This document shows, one piece after another, positions 42,639 to 53,375 of a stretch of DNA of 64,000 nt (the first letter of the stretch is position 1; each line of letters starts with the position of its first letter). Position numbers and translations under genes: made by a program. Source of the DNA: Mycobacterium sp. 852013-50091_SCH5140682 (GTDB lineage: Bacteria; Actinomycetota; Actinomycetes; Mycobacteriales; Mycobacteriaceae); assembly GCF_001665685.1 (NCBI RefSeq), contig NZ_LZTB01000010.1, positions 124,001 to 188,000 on the forward strand, given 5' to 3'. The notes beneath the pieces are model-generated. The model was not told where the DNA came from. It worked only from the letters and a program-made list of their open reading frames with translations, and searched no databases.

Positions 42639-43541
42639 ATGTCTGAGGAGCGGCACGGCATCGTGGTCGGTGTCGACGGGTCGCCGTCGTCCGATGTTGC
42701 CGTGGCATGGGCTGCCCGCGACGCCGCACTGCGTCGGGTGCCACTGACCTTCATCCATGTGCTGCCCATGGCCGCCGGGCCCGCGTACCTCGACATGGGA
42801 TTGCCGGACGATTACTGGGGTTGGCAGCAAAAGCGTGGACACGAGATCGTGGCGTTGGCCCGCGACATCGCCAACAAGGCCACAGCCGGGCAAGAACGCC
42901 TGCAGCTGAACGCCGACGTGGTGTCCGGCAACACGGTGAGCACGCTGATCGACCGATCGCGCGGCGCCGATCTGCTGGTCGTCGGCAGCCGCGGTCTGGG
43001 CAAGTGGAGCCGGCGGGTGCTCGGCTCGGTCAGCGCGAGCCTCGTCCGGCACGCGGAGTGCCCCGTCGCGGTCATCCACGGTGACTCCCAGCCCGCGGAC
43101 GACGCACCGGTCGTCGTCGGCATCGACGGGTCACCCGCATCGGAACTGGCAACTGAGATCGCCTTCGACGAGGCGTCGCGGCGCGGCGTTGAACTCGTCG
43201 TGGTGCACACCTGGAACGACGTCGACTACGAGTTTCCCGACGTGAAGTGGACCGATCTGACGCCCCGCGAGAGTCGCGTGGTCTCCGAACAGCTGGCCGG
43301 CTGGTGTGAGCGTTACCCCGATGTGGTGGTGCGCCGGGAACTGATGCGGGACCGGCCCGCGCGCCAGTTGGTGGAGCAGTCCGAGGGTGCCCAGTTGGTG
43401 GTCGTGGGTTCCCGCGGACGGGGTGGATTCGTCGGCATGATGCTGGGCTCGGTTGGCGCGGCGGTGGTCGAGTCGGTGCAGGTCCCGGTGGTCGTCGCGC
43501 GCGGATCGACGGAAACAGACAGTTTGCCACGACGGCAGTAA
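42639..43541 (+). CDS. Universal stress protein, tandem Usp domains
   Basis: 300 residues, again two Usp domains. GIVVGVDGSPSSDVAVAWA and LLVVGSRGLGKWSRRVLGSVSASLVRHAECPVAVI in the first, VVVGIDGSPASELAT and LVVVGSRGRGGFVGMMLGSVGAAVVESVQVPVVV in the second; both nucleotide motifs look intact. ATG 42639 has a GAAGGAG ribosome site. Co-transcribed with the Usp gene upstream and probably with the SRPBCC gene 13 bp downstream. Confidence 0.92.
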   Translation: MSEERHGIVVGVDGSPSSDVAVAWAARDAALRRVPLTFIHVLPMAAGPAYLDMGLPDDYWGWQQKRGHEIVALARDIANKATAGQERLQLNADVVSGNTVSTLIDRSRGADLLVVGSRGLGKWSRRVLGSVSASLVRHAECPVAVIHGDSQPADDAPVVVGIDGSPASELATEIAFDEASRRGVELVVVHTWNDVDYEFPDVKWTDLTPRESRVVSEQLAGWCERYPDVVVRRELMRDRPARQLVEQSEGAQLVVVGSRGRGGFVGMMLGSVGAAVVESVQVPVVVARGSTETDSLPRRQ

Positions 43542-43554
43542 CTACATTCCAGAT

Positions 43555-43998
43555 ATGGCCGTTCGCGCATCGCGAGAGGTCGTCTTCGACGCCCCGGTGG
43601 AGGCGATCATGGACGTCCTCGCCGATGTGGATGCGCTGCCGACCTGGTCATCGGTCCACCGGCACGTCGAGATCGTCGACCGCTATCCCGACGGCAAGCC
43701 CCATCACGTCCGCGCGACCATGCGATTGCTGGGCATCACCGACAAGGAAATGCTCGAATACCACTGGGGCGACACCTGGATGGTGTGGGACGCCGAGGAA
43801 AACCTGCAGCAGCGCGGTCAGCACGTCGAGTACAACCTGACCCCGGAGATCGACAAGACGCGGGTGCGGTTCGACATCACCGTCGACGTATCCGTGCCGC
43901 TGCCCGAGTTCATCGTGCGCCGGGCCAAGAAGCTGGTGCTGTACGTGGCGTTAGACCGGTTGCGTCAGCGCGTCATGGGATTGGCTCAGCCTGCGTAG
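43555..43998 (+). CDS. SRPBCC family protein (Rv0856-like)
   Basis: 147 residues, START-type fold and paralogue of the protein at 37873-38316: REVVFDAPVEAIMDVLADVDALPTWSSVHRHVEIVD, LEYHWGDTWMVWD, DKTRVRFDITVDVSVPLPEFIV. It probably binds a lipophilic ligand. ATG 43555. It lies 13 bp after the second Usp gene and may share its stress control. Confidence 0.87.
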   Translation: MAVRASREVVFDAPVEAIMDVLADVDALPTWSSVHRHVEIVDRYPDGKPHHVRATMRLLGITDKEMLEYHWGDTWMVWDAEENLQQRGQHVEYNLTPEIDKTRVRFDITVDVSVPLPEFIVRRAKKLVLYVALDRLRQRVMGLAQPA

Positions 43999-44036
43999 AA
44001 CGGAATAGCCGGTGCGGCGCGGCCGGTTGCTGGGAC

Positions 44037-44951
44037 ATGCCGACAGGAATCGTTCTCCGGGTTAATCCCGATGCTGACAACGTCGTCGACGACGCGGTCG
44101 CCCAGGCCCGCCGCGCCCATGAGGCGGGCGTCCGCCAGGTGTGGCTGGCCCAGCAGTTCGACATCGACGCCATCACACTGTCCGCGCTGATCGGGGCTGC
44201 GGTGCCCGGTCTCGGCGTGGGGACGTCGGTGGTGCCGATCAACCCCCGCCACCCACTGCTGGTGGCGTCCGCGGCGCAGACCGCGCAGGCCGCGTCGCAC
44301 GGGCGCTTCAGCCTCGGGCTCGGACTGGGTGCCCACCATCCCGAGCGCCAGGCATTCGGCACCGACTGGCCCAAGCCGGTGCAACGGCTGCGCGAACACC
44401 TCACCGTGCTGCGGGCCATCTTCGACGACGGTGCCGTCGACTTCCAGGGCGGACAGTTCAGCGCCGCCCCGCAGTGGCCGGTCCACGTCGGTGGCGGTAC
44501 ACCGATTCCGGTGTACGTCGCGGCGATGGGACCCGCGGCCCTTCAGGTGACCGGTGAACTCGCCGATGGCACCATGCCGTATCTCGCCGGTCCCCGGACC
44601 GTAGGGGAGTTCATCGTCCCGACCATCGAGGCCGCGGCCGAGGCGGCCGGGCGCGCGCAGCCACGGATCATCGCGATGGTGCCCGCGCTGGTATCCGACG
44701 ACGTGACGAGCGCGCGCGAGCTGGCCGCCGAGCGCTTGGAGTTCTACCAGAGCATCCCGTCGTATCAGAAGGTCATCGCCCGCGAGGGGCTGGCCAACGT
44801 GGCCGACCTGGCCGCAGTCGGATCGGCCGCCCAAGTGCGGGCGCAGTTGCAGACCTACCTTGATGCCGGCGCGACCGACGTCGTGATCAGCCCGCTGCGA
44901 GCCGAGCAGGCCGACCTCGAAGCGCTGTGGGCGGTCACCGCCGAGCTGTGA
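44037..44951 (+). CDS. LLM class flavin-dependent oxidoreductase, F420-type
   Basis: 304 residues, luciferase-like TIM barrel. VRQVWLAQQFDIDAITLSALIGAAVPGLGVGTSVVPINPRHPLLVASAAQTAQAASHGRFSLGLGLGAHHPE is the family pattern of mycobacterial F420-dependent oxidoreductases (position of Rv0857 neighbours). The substrate is unknown. ATG 44037; no strong ribosome site seen. Convergent with dapC, 7 bp between stops. Confidence 0.87.
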   Translation: MPTGIVLRVNPDADNVVDDAVAQARRAHEAGVRQVWLAQQFDIDAITLSALIGAAVPGLGVGTSVVPINPRHPLLVASAAQTAQAASHGRFSLGLGLGAHHPERQAFGTDWPKPVQRLREHLTVLRAIFDDGAVDFQGGQFSAAPQWPVHVGGGTPIPVYVAAMGPAALQVTGELADGTMPYLAGPRTVGEFIVPTIEAAAEAAGRAQPRIIAMVPALVSDDVTSARELAAERLEFYQSIPSYQKVIAREGLANVADLAAVGSAAQVRAQLQTYLDAGATDVVISPLRAEQADLEALWAVTAEL

Positions 44952-44958
44952 GCGAAAC

Positions 44959-46128
44959 TCACAGTTTGAGCACCTGCAGTCGCCGGATCGCCTCGTCGAG
45001 CGTGTCGTCGCGCTTGCAGAATGCAAAGCGCACCAAGTGATTCCACAGGTCGGCATGCGGCGCCTCAGCGTCGCAGAACGCCGCCATCGGGATGGCTGCC
45101 ACACCGGAGCGGTGCGGTAGCTCGGCACAGAACGCCGTGCTGTCGTCGTAGCCCAACGGCCGTGGATCGGCACACAGGAAGTACGTGCCCGCGCTCTCGT
45201 GCACCTCGAAGCCGATCTCGGTCAGGGCTGAACTCAAGCGATTGCGCTTGCCCTGAAACGACTCTCGCAGATCGGCCACCCAGGCGTCCTCATGGTTCAA
45301 ACCGTGGGCGACAGCGGGTTGGAACGGTGCCCCGCCCACATACGTCAGGTACTGCTTGGCTGCGCGCACACCGGCGATGAGATCCTGTGCGCCGCAGGCC
45401 CATCCGATCTTCCATCCCGTGACGTTGAACATCTTGGCCGCGCTGGAAATGGTGATGGTCCGCCCGGCCATCCCGGGATAGTTCGCGATCGGGCGGTGCT
45501 GATGCCCGTCAAAGACCAGCTGCTCATACACCTCGTCGCTGATCACCAGCAGGTCGTGTTCGACGGCCAGCGCGGCGATGGCATGCAACTCGGCGTCGGA
45601 GGCCACGGCGCCCGTCGGGTTGTGCGGGGAGTTGAGGATCAGCGCCCGGGTGTTCGGCGTGACGGCGGCCCGTAGCCCGGCGAGGTCGATCGCGAACCCG
45701 TTCCCGTCGGCGACCAGCGGGACAGTGCGGCGTACGCATCCGGCCATGGCGATCACGGGGGAGTACGAGTCGTAGAACGGCTCGATGACCAGCACCTCGG
45801 AGCCGGGTTCGACCAGGCCGATGAGCGAGGCGGAGATGGCCTCGGTGGCGCCGACCGTCACCAACACCTCGGTGTCGGGGTCGTAGACCGTGCCGTAATG
45901 GCGGTGCCGCTGTGCGGCGATCGCTTGCCGCAGCGCAGGGACACCCAGGCCGGGCGGGTACTGGTTGATGCCTTCGGCGATGGCGTCCTGTGCGATCTTG
46001 AGCATCGCGGCCGGGCCGTCCTCGTCGGGAAAGCCCTGGCCCAGGTTCACCGCGCCGAGCTCAGTGGCCAGCGCCGACATCTCGGCGAAGATGGTGACGG
46101 CGTAGGGCCGCAGCCGTGTGACAGTCAT
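44959..46128 (-). CDS. dapC: PLP-dependent aminotransferase, DapC-like
   Basis: 389 residues, class I/II aminotransferase. GQGFPDEDGP near the start, NSPHNPTGAV, DEVYEQLVFDG, and the Schiff-base lysine in ISSAAKMFNVTGWKIGW (Lys232). It corresponds by order to Rv0858c, annotated DapC (N-succinyl-diaminopimelate aminotransferase, lysine and cell-wall precursor synthesis). Sequence alone would also allow kynurenine or methionine aminotransferase activity. ATG 46128 diverges from the ene-reductase gene. Confidence 0.9.
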   Translation of the reverse strand: MTVTRLRPYAVTIFAEMSALATELGAVNLGQGFPDEDGPAAMLKIAQDAIAEGINQYPPGLGVPALRQAIAAQRHRHYGTVYDPDTEVLVTVGATEAISASLIGLVEPGSEVLVIEPFYDSYSPVIAMAGCVRRTVPLVADGNGFAIDLAGLRAAVTPNTRALILNSPHNPTGAVASDAELHAIAALAVEHDLLVISDEVYEQLVFDGHQHRPIANYPGMAGRTITISSAAKMFNVTGWKIGWACGAQDLIAGVRAAKQYLTYVGGAPFQPAVAHGLNHEDAWVADLRESFQGKRNRLSSALTEIGFEVHESAGTYFLCADPRPLGYDDSTAFCAELPHRSGVAAIPMAAFCDAEAPHADLWNHLVRFAFCKRDDTLDEAIRRLQVLKL

Positions 46129-46183
46129 GTTTCAAGAGGCTAGTGCGGGAATTCAACGGCCACGCGGGGCGCTTACTGCAGGC

Positions 46184-47287
46184 GTGACCCACGCACTCGC
46201 CGCCGATTCCGCACTGCTCCAGCCCATCCAGGTGGGTGACACGCTCGCCACCAACCGTCTGTTCATGGCTCCGCTCACGCGGTCGAGGGCCGACGCCGAC
46301 GGCACACCGTCAGACCTGGCCGCGGAGTACTACTCGCAGCGCGCCGCCGCGGGGCTCATCATCTCCGAGGCCACCGCCGTGTCGCGGACGGCCAACGGCG
46401 CCTACATGAACACCCCCGGCATCTACACCGATGCACACCAGGCGAAGTGGGCCGGGATCGCGCAGGCCGTGCATGACGCAGGCGGCAAGATGTTCGTGCA
46501 GCTGTGGCACGTCGGCCGCATGGGGCACTCGGAGATCAGTGGTGTCCAGCCGGTCGCGCCGTCGGCCATCGCCGCGGACATGCTCACCCACACCCCCACC
46601 GGCAAGAAGCCGCTGGAGATCCCGCGGGCGCTCGACATCGAGGAGATCCCCGGCATCGTCGCCGACTTCCGGGCTGCCGCGCGCCGTGCCGTGGACGCCG
46701 GGATGGACGGGGTGGAGATCCACGGCGCCAACGGTTACCTGCTGCACGAATTCGCCTCCGACGTCGTCAACCAGCGCACCGACGCCTACGGCGGTTCGCC
46801 GGAGAACCGGGCCCGGCTGACGGCCGAGGTCGTGGAGGCTGTCGTCGCCGAGATCGGCGCGGGGCGCGTCGGCCTGCGGATCTCTCCCGGAAACCACGCG
46901 GGCGATATGCGGGAGAACGACATGAGCGTCTACGAGGCGCTGCTCGACCGCATCGCACCGCTGGGCATCGCGTATCTGCATGTGCTGATCGACCCCAGCG
47001 CTCATACCTTCGGCGTGCTGCGTGCGCTGTGGTCCGGAACATTCGTCCTCAACACCGGCCGCAACACCGACACCGACTTTTCCCAGCTCGAGGCGTACGC
47101 CGAGTGGGGAGCGATCAGCGCGGCCGCGGTCGGACGGGCCTACCTGGCCAACCCCGATCTGATCGACCGGCTGGTGCTGGGGGCTGAGCTCAACGAGCCC
47201 GACGTCGCGACGTTCTACGCGCCGGGTCCGGTCGGCTACATCGACTACCCGACGCTCGCCGAGGTCGCCGAGCCCCGATCGGCCTAG
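46184..47287 (+). CDS. Old yellow enzyme family alkene reductase
   Basis: 367 residues, FMN TIM barrel of the OYE/NemA type. Visible are LFMAPLTRSRAD at the start, VQLWHVGRMGH, DGVEIHGANGYLLHEFASDVVNQRTDAYGGSPENRARL and RAYLANPDLIDRL. Such enzymes reduce activated C=C bonds of enones with NAD(P)H. The start is GTG 46184; the frame remains open further upstream. Placed between dapC and fadA. Confidence 0.9.
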   Translation: MTHALAADSALLQPIQVGDTLATNRLFMAPLTRSRADADGTPSDLAAEYYSQRAAAGLIISEATAVSRTANGAYMNTPGIYTDAHQAKWAGIAQAVHDAGGKMFVQLWHVGRMGHSEISGVQPVAPSAIAADMLTHTPTGKKPLEIPRALDIEEIPGIVADFRAAARRAVDAGMDGVEIHGANGYLLHEFASDVVNQRTDAYGGSPENRARLTAEVVEAVVAEIGAGRVGLRISPGNHAGDMRENDMSVYEALLDRIAPLGIAYLHVLIDPSAHTFGVLRALWSGTFVLNTGRNTDTDFSQLEAYAEWGAISAAAVGRAYLANPDLIDRLVLGAELNEPDVATFYAPGPVGYIDYPTLAEVAEPRSA

Positions 47288-47335
47288 TCTGCCACCGGCC
47301 CTCCACGCGTCGATTTGGTGTGGCGTAAGTCTCCC

Positions 47336-47351
47336 AACCAACAGGTTGGTT
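47336..47351. promoter_or_regulatory. 16-bp inverted repeat upstream of fadA
   Basis: AACCAAC and GTTGGTT are perfect 7-bp arms around AG, 95-110 bp before the fadA ATG. Likely a TetR-type operator for fatty-acid control. A -35-like TTGCGA (47351-47356) and -10-like TAGAGG lie just downstream. Confidence 0.55.
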
Positions 47352-47445
47352 TGCGATCCTGTTACTCTCCGGTAGAGGACTGCTGTCAGCGGTTCCGCAA
47401 ACCCAATACCTGAACCTGGACTGCAAAGAGGCAGGGAGCAGACAC

Positions 47446-48657
<1,212 letters not shown>

Positions 48658-48672
48658 GAGGGCTGAACAACA

Positions 48673-50820
48673 ATGGCTGAGAACACCATTCAGTGGGACA
48701 AGGATGCCGACGGCATCGTCACCCTGACGCTGGACGACCCGACCGGTTCGGCCAACGTGATGAACGAGCACTACAAGGAATCCATGCATGCCGCAGTGGA
48801 ACGCCTTGTGGCCGAAGCTGATTCGATCACCGGCGTGGTGATCACCAGCGCGAAGAAGACCTTCTTCGCCGGTGGCGACCTCAAGGGCATGATGAGCATC
48901 GGGCCTGACGCCGCCGCCGAGGCGTTCAAGATGGTCGAGGACATCAAGGCCGACCTGCGCAAGCTGGAGACCCTGCAGAAGCCCGTCGTCGCCGCCATCA
49001 ACGGCGCCGCGCTCGGCGGCGGCCTGGAGATCGCGCTGGCGTGTAACCACCGCATCGCCGCCGACGTGAAGGGCAGCCAGATCGGCCTGCCCGAGGTCAC
49101 CCTCGGCCTGCTGCCCGGCGGTGGCGGCGTCACCCGCACCGTGCGGATGTTCGGCATCCAGAAGGCGTTCATGGAGGTGCTGAGCCAGGGCACCCGCTTC
49201 AACCCGACCAAGGCCAAGGAGACTGGCCTCGTCGATGAGTTGGTCGGCTCCGTCGATGAGCTGGTACCCGCCGCCAAGGCTTGGATCAAGGCCAACCCCG
49301 AGGCCCACACCCAGCCGTGGGATGTCAAGGGCTACAAGATGCCCGGCGGTACCCCGTCGTCGCCGGCGCTTGCCGCGATCCTGCCGTCGTTCCCGGCGCT
49401 GCTGCGCAAGCAGCTCAAGGGTGCGCCGATGCCCGCACCGCGCGCCATCCTCGACGCTGCTGTCGAGGGCGCGCAGGTCGACTTCGACACCGCCAGCCGC
49501 ATCGAGAGCCGCTACTTCACCCAGCTGGTCACCGGCCAGACCGCCAAGAACATGATTCAGGCGTTCTTCCTGGACCTGCAGGCCATCAACGGCGGCGCGT
49601 CGCGTCCCGAGGGCATCGCCAAGCAGGAGATCAAGAAGATCGGCGTGCTGGGTGCAGGCATGATGGGCGCCGGTATCGCCTACGTGTCGGCCAAGGCCGG
49701 TTACGACGTCGTCCTCAAGGACGTCACCATCGAGGCCGCCGAGAAGGGCAAGGCGTACTCGGAGGCCTTGGAGGCCAAGGCGCTCAAGCGTGGCAAGACC
49801 ACCGAAGAGAAGAGTGCCGCACTGCTCGCGAAGATCACCCCGACCGCCGACCCCAACGATTTCAAGGGTGTCGACTTCGTGATCGAGGCCGTGTTCGAGA
49901 ACCAGGAACTCAAGCACAAGGTGTTCCAGGAGATCGAGGACATCGTCGAGCCCAACGCGCTGCTCGGGTCGAACACCTCCACGCTGCCCATCACCGGTCT
50001 GGCGACCGGGGTGAAGCGCCAGGAGGACTTCATCGGCATCCACTTCTTCAGCCCCGTCGACAAGATGCCGCTGGTGGAGATCATCAAGGGCGAGAAGACC
50101 TCTGACGAGGCGCTGGCCCGGGTGTTCGACTACACGCTGGCCATCAAGAAGACCCCGATCGTGGTCAACGACAGCCGTGGCTTCTTCACCAGCCGCGTGA
50201 TCGGCACCTTCGTCAACGAGGCGCTGGCCATGCTGGGCGAGGGCGTCGAGCCGGCGTCCATCGAGCAGGCCGGTTCGCAGGCCGGTTACCCGGCTGCGCC
50301 GCTGCAGCTCTCCGATGAGCTCAACCTGGAGCTGATGCACAAGATCGCCGTCGCGTCCCGCAAGGGCGTCGAGGACGAGGGTGGCACCTACGTGCCGCAC
50401 CCGGCCGAGGCGGTCGTGGAGAAGATGATCGAGCTCGGTCGCCCGTCGCGCCTGAAGGGCGCCGGTTTCTACGAGTACGCCGACGGCAAGCGCACGCAGC
50501 TGTGGCCGGGCCTGCGCGAGACGTTCAACTCCGGGTCCTCGCAGCCGCCGCTGCAGGACATGATCGACCGGATGCTGTTCGCCGAGGCGCTGGAGACCCA
50601 GAAGTGCATCGACGAGGGTGTGCTCACCTCGACCGCCGACGCGAACATCGGCTCGATCTTCGGCATCGGCTACCCGCCCTACACCGGTGGTTCGGCGCAG
50701 TTCATCGTCGGCTACGAGGGCCCCGGTGGCGTCGGCAAGGCGGCGTTCGTCGCCCGGGCCAAGGAACTGGCCGCCAAGTACGGCGACCGCTTCCTGCCGC
50801 CGGCCTCGCTGGAGAGCTAA
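48673..50820 (+). CDS. fadB: Multifunctional fatty-acid oxidation protein, alpha subunit
   Basis: 715 residues. The N-terminal crotonase domain has [13 protein letters not shown] and [20 protein letters not shown] with [14 protein letters not shown], giving the hydratase. A Rossmann fold ([22 protein letters not shown], near residue 323) and 3HCDH domains ([21 protein letters not shown]) supply 3-hydroxyacyl-CoA dehydrogenase. Corresponds to Rv0860. It forms the trifunctional complex with FadA. Ends in a 28-bp hairpin 9 bp after the stop. Confidence 0.96.
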   Translation: MAENTIQWDKDADGIVTLTLDDPTGSANVMNEHYKESMHAAVERLVAEADSITGVVITSAKKTFFAGGDLKGMMSIGPDAAAEAFKMVEDIKADLRKLETLQKPVVAAINGAALGGGLEIALACNHRIAADVKGSQIGLPEVTLGLLPGGGGVTRTVRMFGIQKAFMEVLSQGTRFNPTKAKETGLVDELVGSVDELVPAAKAWIKANPEAHTQPWDVKGYKMPGGTPSSPALAAILPSFPALLRKQLKGAPMPAPRAILDAAVEGAQVDFDTASRIESRYFTQLVTGQTAKNMIQAFFLDLQAINGGASRPEGIAKQEIKKIGVLGAGMMGAGIAYVSAKAGYDVVLKDVTIEAAEKGKAYSEALEAKALKRGKTTEEKSAALLAKITPTADPNDFKGVDFVIEAVFENQELKHKVFQEIEDIVEPNALLGSNTSTLPITGLATGVKRQEDFIGIHFFSPVDKMPLVEIIKGEKTSDEALARVFDYTLAIKKTPIVVNDSRGFFTSRVIGTFVNEALAMLGEGVEPASIEQAGSQAGYPAAPLQLSDELNLELMHKIAVASRKGVEDEGGTYVPHPAEAVVEKMIELGRPSRLKGAGFYEYADGKRTQLWPGLRETFNSGSSQPPLQDMIDRMLFAEALETQKCIDEGVLTSTADANIGSIFGIGYPPYTGGSAQFIVGYEGPGGVGKAAFVARAKELAAKYGDRFLPPASLES

Positions 50821-50829
50821 CTCCTCAGC

Positions 50830-50888
50830 GCGAGCAGACGTGAAAGTCCCTGACACGCGGCGTGTCAGGGACTTTCGCGTCTGCTCGC
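50830..50888. repeat. 28-bp stem hairpin after fadB
   Basis: The left arm (50830-50857) matches the reverse complement of 50861-50888 in 27 of 28 positions, with a 3-nt loop. Its ends read GCGAGCAGACG and CGTCTGCTCGC. It lies between fadB and the peptidase gene and can halt transcription, though no T tract follows. The arm ends are shared with the hairpin at 22503-22560. Confidence 0.75.
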
Positions 50889-50939
50889 CAGTGGGTCTCG
50901 GCATACTGACGTCGTCATACCGACAACAAGGGGGCCCCG

Positions 50940-52763
50940 ATGGCGGACGCGACGTTGATCCCACTCGAAGTACTGTTCGGCAATCCGGAGCGCGTGGGCG
51001 CGCAAATATCGCCCGACGGGACGCGGCTGTCCTACCTGGCGCCTCTCGACGGCGTGCTCAACGTGTTCGTCGGGGAGATCGGGGCCGGTACCGCTCAACC
51101 GGTCACCCACGACACCGACCGGGGGATCCAGAACTACTTTTGGACCTGGGACAACCGGCACCTGATGTACGTCATGGACAAGGACGGCAGCGAGAACTTC
51201 CGACTTTATGACGTGGATCCCAGCACCGGCGTCGAGCGCGACCTCACCCCGATGGATGGCGTCCAGTGCCGAGTGATCGCGCACCGCAAGAGATTTCCGA
51301 ATGAGGTGCTGCTCGGTATCAACAAGGACAATCCGCAGCTGCACGACGTCTACCACCTGGATCTGAAAACCGGTGAGCTGCGCAAGATCCTGGACAACCC
51401 GGGTTACCTGGGCTGGGTGGTCGACACTGAGCTGCGGGTGCGTGGCGCGTTCGCTCCCACACCCGAGGGCGGCATGACGATCATGGTGCGCGACGACGAG
51501 GACGCGGACTGGCGGGTGCTGCTCGAAGTCGGGCCGGAGGATGCCGAGACGACGGGCCCCGTCAGCTTCAGCCTGGACGGCAGCGCGATGTATCTGCTGT
51601 CCTCGGTGGACTCGAACACCACCCGGCTGGTGAAGATGGACATCGCCGGCGGCGCAGTCGAAGTGATCGCCGAGGACCCGGTCTATGACGTCAGCGGGAC
51701 CATCATTGACCCGGACACACGGGAGATCCAGGGCGTCACGGTGTATGCGGATCGGGTGCAGTACCGCATTTTCGACGACCGGATTCGCGGCGACATCGAC
51801 GCGCTGGAACAGTTGAGCCCGGGTGAGCTGATGATCAACGACCGCAGCGCCGATGACGGCACCTGGCTGGTGGCGTTCGACAACGACGCCGGCCCGGTGA
51901 AGTACTACCTCTGGGATCGCGCCTCGCAGACCGCGACGTTCCTGTTCGACCATCGCCCGGAGCTCAACGACTACCCGCTGGTGCCGATGGAGCCGTTCAG
52001 TTTCACCGCGCGCGACGGCCTGACCGTCCACGGCTATCTGTCGTTCCCACCCGGGGTGGAGCGCTCCGGGCTGCCGGCCGTGCTCAACGTGCACGGCGGG
52101 CCGTGGGCGCGGGTCGGTTGGGGCCTGGGTCTGGAACAGCAGTGGCTGGCCAACCGCGGCTACGTCTGTGTCGACGTGAACTTCCGCGGCTCCAGCGGAT
52201 ATGGCAAGGAGTTCCTCAACGCGGGCAACCGCGAATGGGGCGCCAAGATGCACGACGACCTGCTCGACGCCGTCGACTATCTGGTGGGCAAGGGCTACAT
52301 CGACGCCAAGCGGGTCGCCATCTACGGCGGTTCCTACGGGGGCTACGCGGCGCTGATCGGGGCGACGTTCACGCCGGACGTGTTCACCTGCGCGGTCTCG
52401 ATTGTCGGCCCCTCCAACTTGAACACCCTGATCGAGTCGTTCCCGGAGTACTGGAAGCCGATGATCCAGTTGTGGCACAAGCGAGTTGGAGAGGACCCCG
52501 ACTTCCTGTGGTCGCGTTCACCGCTGTCGCGGGTGGACGCGATCAAGATTCCGATCCTGATCGGTCAGGGCGAGAACGACCCCAGGGTCAAGCGCGCCGA
52601 ATCCGAGCAGATCGTCGCGGCGATGGCCGAGCACGGCATCGACCACGAATACGTGATGTACGAGAACGAAGGGCACGGCTTTGCCAAACCCGAGAATCGG
52701 CTGGACTTCTTTCACCGCGTCGACCGTTTCCTGGCCAAGCATCTCGGTGGCCGCGCCGAGTGA
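50940..52763 (+). CDS. Prolyl oligopeptidase-family (S9) serine peptidase
   Basis: 607 residues. An N-terminal beta-propeller-like part (repeats such as FGNPERVGAQISPDG and FWTWDNRHLMYVMDKDGSE) precedes the alpha/beta-hydrolase domain with nucleophile YGGSYGGYAAL (Ser near 462), Asp in IGQGENDPRV (near 544) and His in ENEGHGFAKPENR (near 577). It cleaves small peptides. No signal peptide, so cytosolic. ATG 50940. The propeller is less complete than usual but the length is normal. Confidence 0.92.
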   Translation: MADATLIPLEVLFGNPERVGAQISPDGTRLSYLAPLDGVLNVFVGEIGAGTAQPVTHDTDRGIQNYFWTWDNRHLMYVMDKDGSENFRLYDVDPSTGVERDLTPMDGVQCRVIAHRKRFPNEVLLGINKDNPQLHDVYHLDLKTGELRKILDNPGYLGWVVDTELRVRGAFAPTPEGGMTIMVRDDEDADWRVLLEVGPEDAETTGPVSFSLDGSAMYLLSSVDSNTTRLVKMDIAGGAVEVIAEDPVYDVSGTIIDPDTREIQGVTVYADRVQYRIFDDRIRGDIDALEQLSPGELMINDRSADDGTWLVAFDNDAGPVKYYLWDRASQTATFLFDHRPELNDYPLVPMEPFSFTARDGLTVHGYLSFPPGVERSGLPAVLNVHGGPWARVGWGLGLEQQWLANRGYVCVDVNFRGSSGYGKEFLNAGNREWGAKMHDDLLDAVDYLVGKGYIDAKRVAIYGGSYGGYAALIGATFTPDVFTCAVSIVGPSNLNTLIESFPEYWKPMIQLWHKRVGEDPDFLWSRSPLSRVDAIKIPILIGQGENDPRVKRAESEQIVAAMAEHGIDHEYVMYENEGHGFAKPENRLDFFHRVDRFLAKHLGGRAE

Positions 52764-52780
52764 GATGGCTCCGCGGCGTT

Positions 52781-52835
52781 GAAATTGCGCTCAGGGCTGT
52801 GGAATTCGAGGATTCACGACCCTGAGCGCAATATC
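52781..52835. repeat. Intergenic hairpin after the S9 peptidase gene
   Basis: The left arm (52781-52796, core ATTGCGCTCAGGG) pairs with 52820-52835 (core CCCTGAGCGCAAT) over 16 bp with one mismatch. After a two-base mismatch the stem continues with GTG/CAC. The loop is about 13 nt. It begins 17 bp after the peptidase stop. Confidence 0.6.
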
Positions 52836-53127
52836 ACGTTGCGGACAACGTGCGGAGCTTCTCCAGTGCTCTTGCCGAATCACTGTGTGGTTCAGCGCGG
52901 TAGATCAGAACATGCTGGCCGGTGACATTGCGGCCATGCGGAACATTGAGCTGGTTGCGGTAGAGGTATAGGTCGCCGAGGACATTTCGTCGATGAGTGC
53001 CACCATGCGCGGATCCTCGGGATCGAGGTCGATCAACGGGCATTCGATACCGGCCTGCAGGCCGTCCTCGACGGACTCGAGCTGCGGTACCAGGCTCTTT
53101 CGGCAGAGTGACGCTGCGTCGCTCAGG
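52834..53127 (-). pseudogene. Remnant of an MmyB-like HTH regulator (C-terminal ligand domain)
   Basis: Two minus-strand fragments in different frames. The first (about 53127 to 52985) reads SLCRKSLVPQLESVEDG...IDLDPEDPRMVALIDEMSS, like the DPRLAALVGELS helix of MmyB-like regulators. The second, shifted frame ends VLGDLYLYRNQLNVPHG...GQHVLIYRAEPHSDSARALEKL, like the closing strands VVGELTLRY...LVVYHAEPGSPSAEALRLL. The HTH and roughly 25-30 residues between the fragments are missing. The stop is at 52834. I see no intact gene in this stretch. Confidence 0.55.
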
Positions 53128-53129
53128 AC

Positions 53130-53375
53130 TCAGGTCGCTGCCACCGCTCGATGCGACAGCTGGTAACGGGCGTTCTTTTCGACGAACAGCGGGACGAAAT
53201 CACGGATCGTGCTCGCCGCGAACCGTGAATGAGCCTCTTTGACCGCCGCATCGATGGCATCGGCTGTGGCCTCGGGGAACTCCACGGTGAGGCGACGCTC
53301 GATATCGGCCAATGCCGTCTGCTCGCTGACGTCGATCATCTTCAAGAGCATCTGCCAGCATTCCGGCTCAGTCAA
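53130..53375 (-). CDS. Small helical protein, possible three-helix-bundle dimerisation domain
   Basis: 81 residues, mostly helical and acidic: VSEQTALADIERRLTVEFPEATADAIDAAVKEAHSRFAASTIRDFVPLFVEKNARYQL. It resembles short mycobacterial proteins described as three-helix-bundle dimerisation domains; function unknown. Start TTG 53375 or ATG 53351, neither with a good ribosome site. It sits next to a regulator remnant in the same frame. Confidence 0.5.
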   Translation of the reverse strand: MTEPECWQMLLKMIDVSEQTALADIERRLTVEFPEATADAIDAAVKEAHSRFAASTIRDFVPLFVEKNARYQLSHRAVAAT

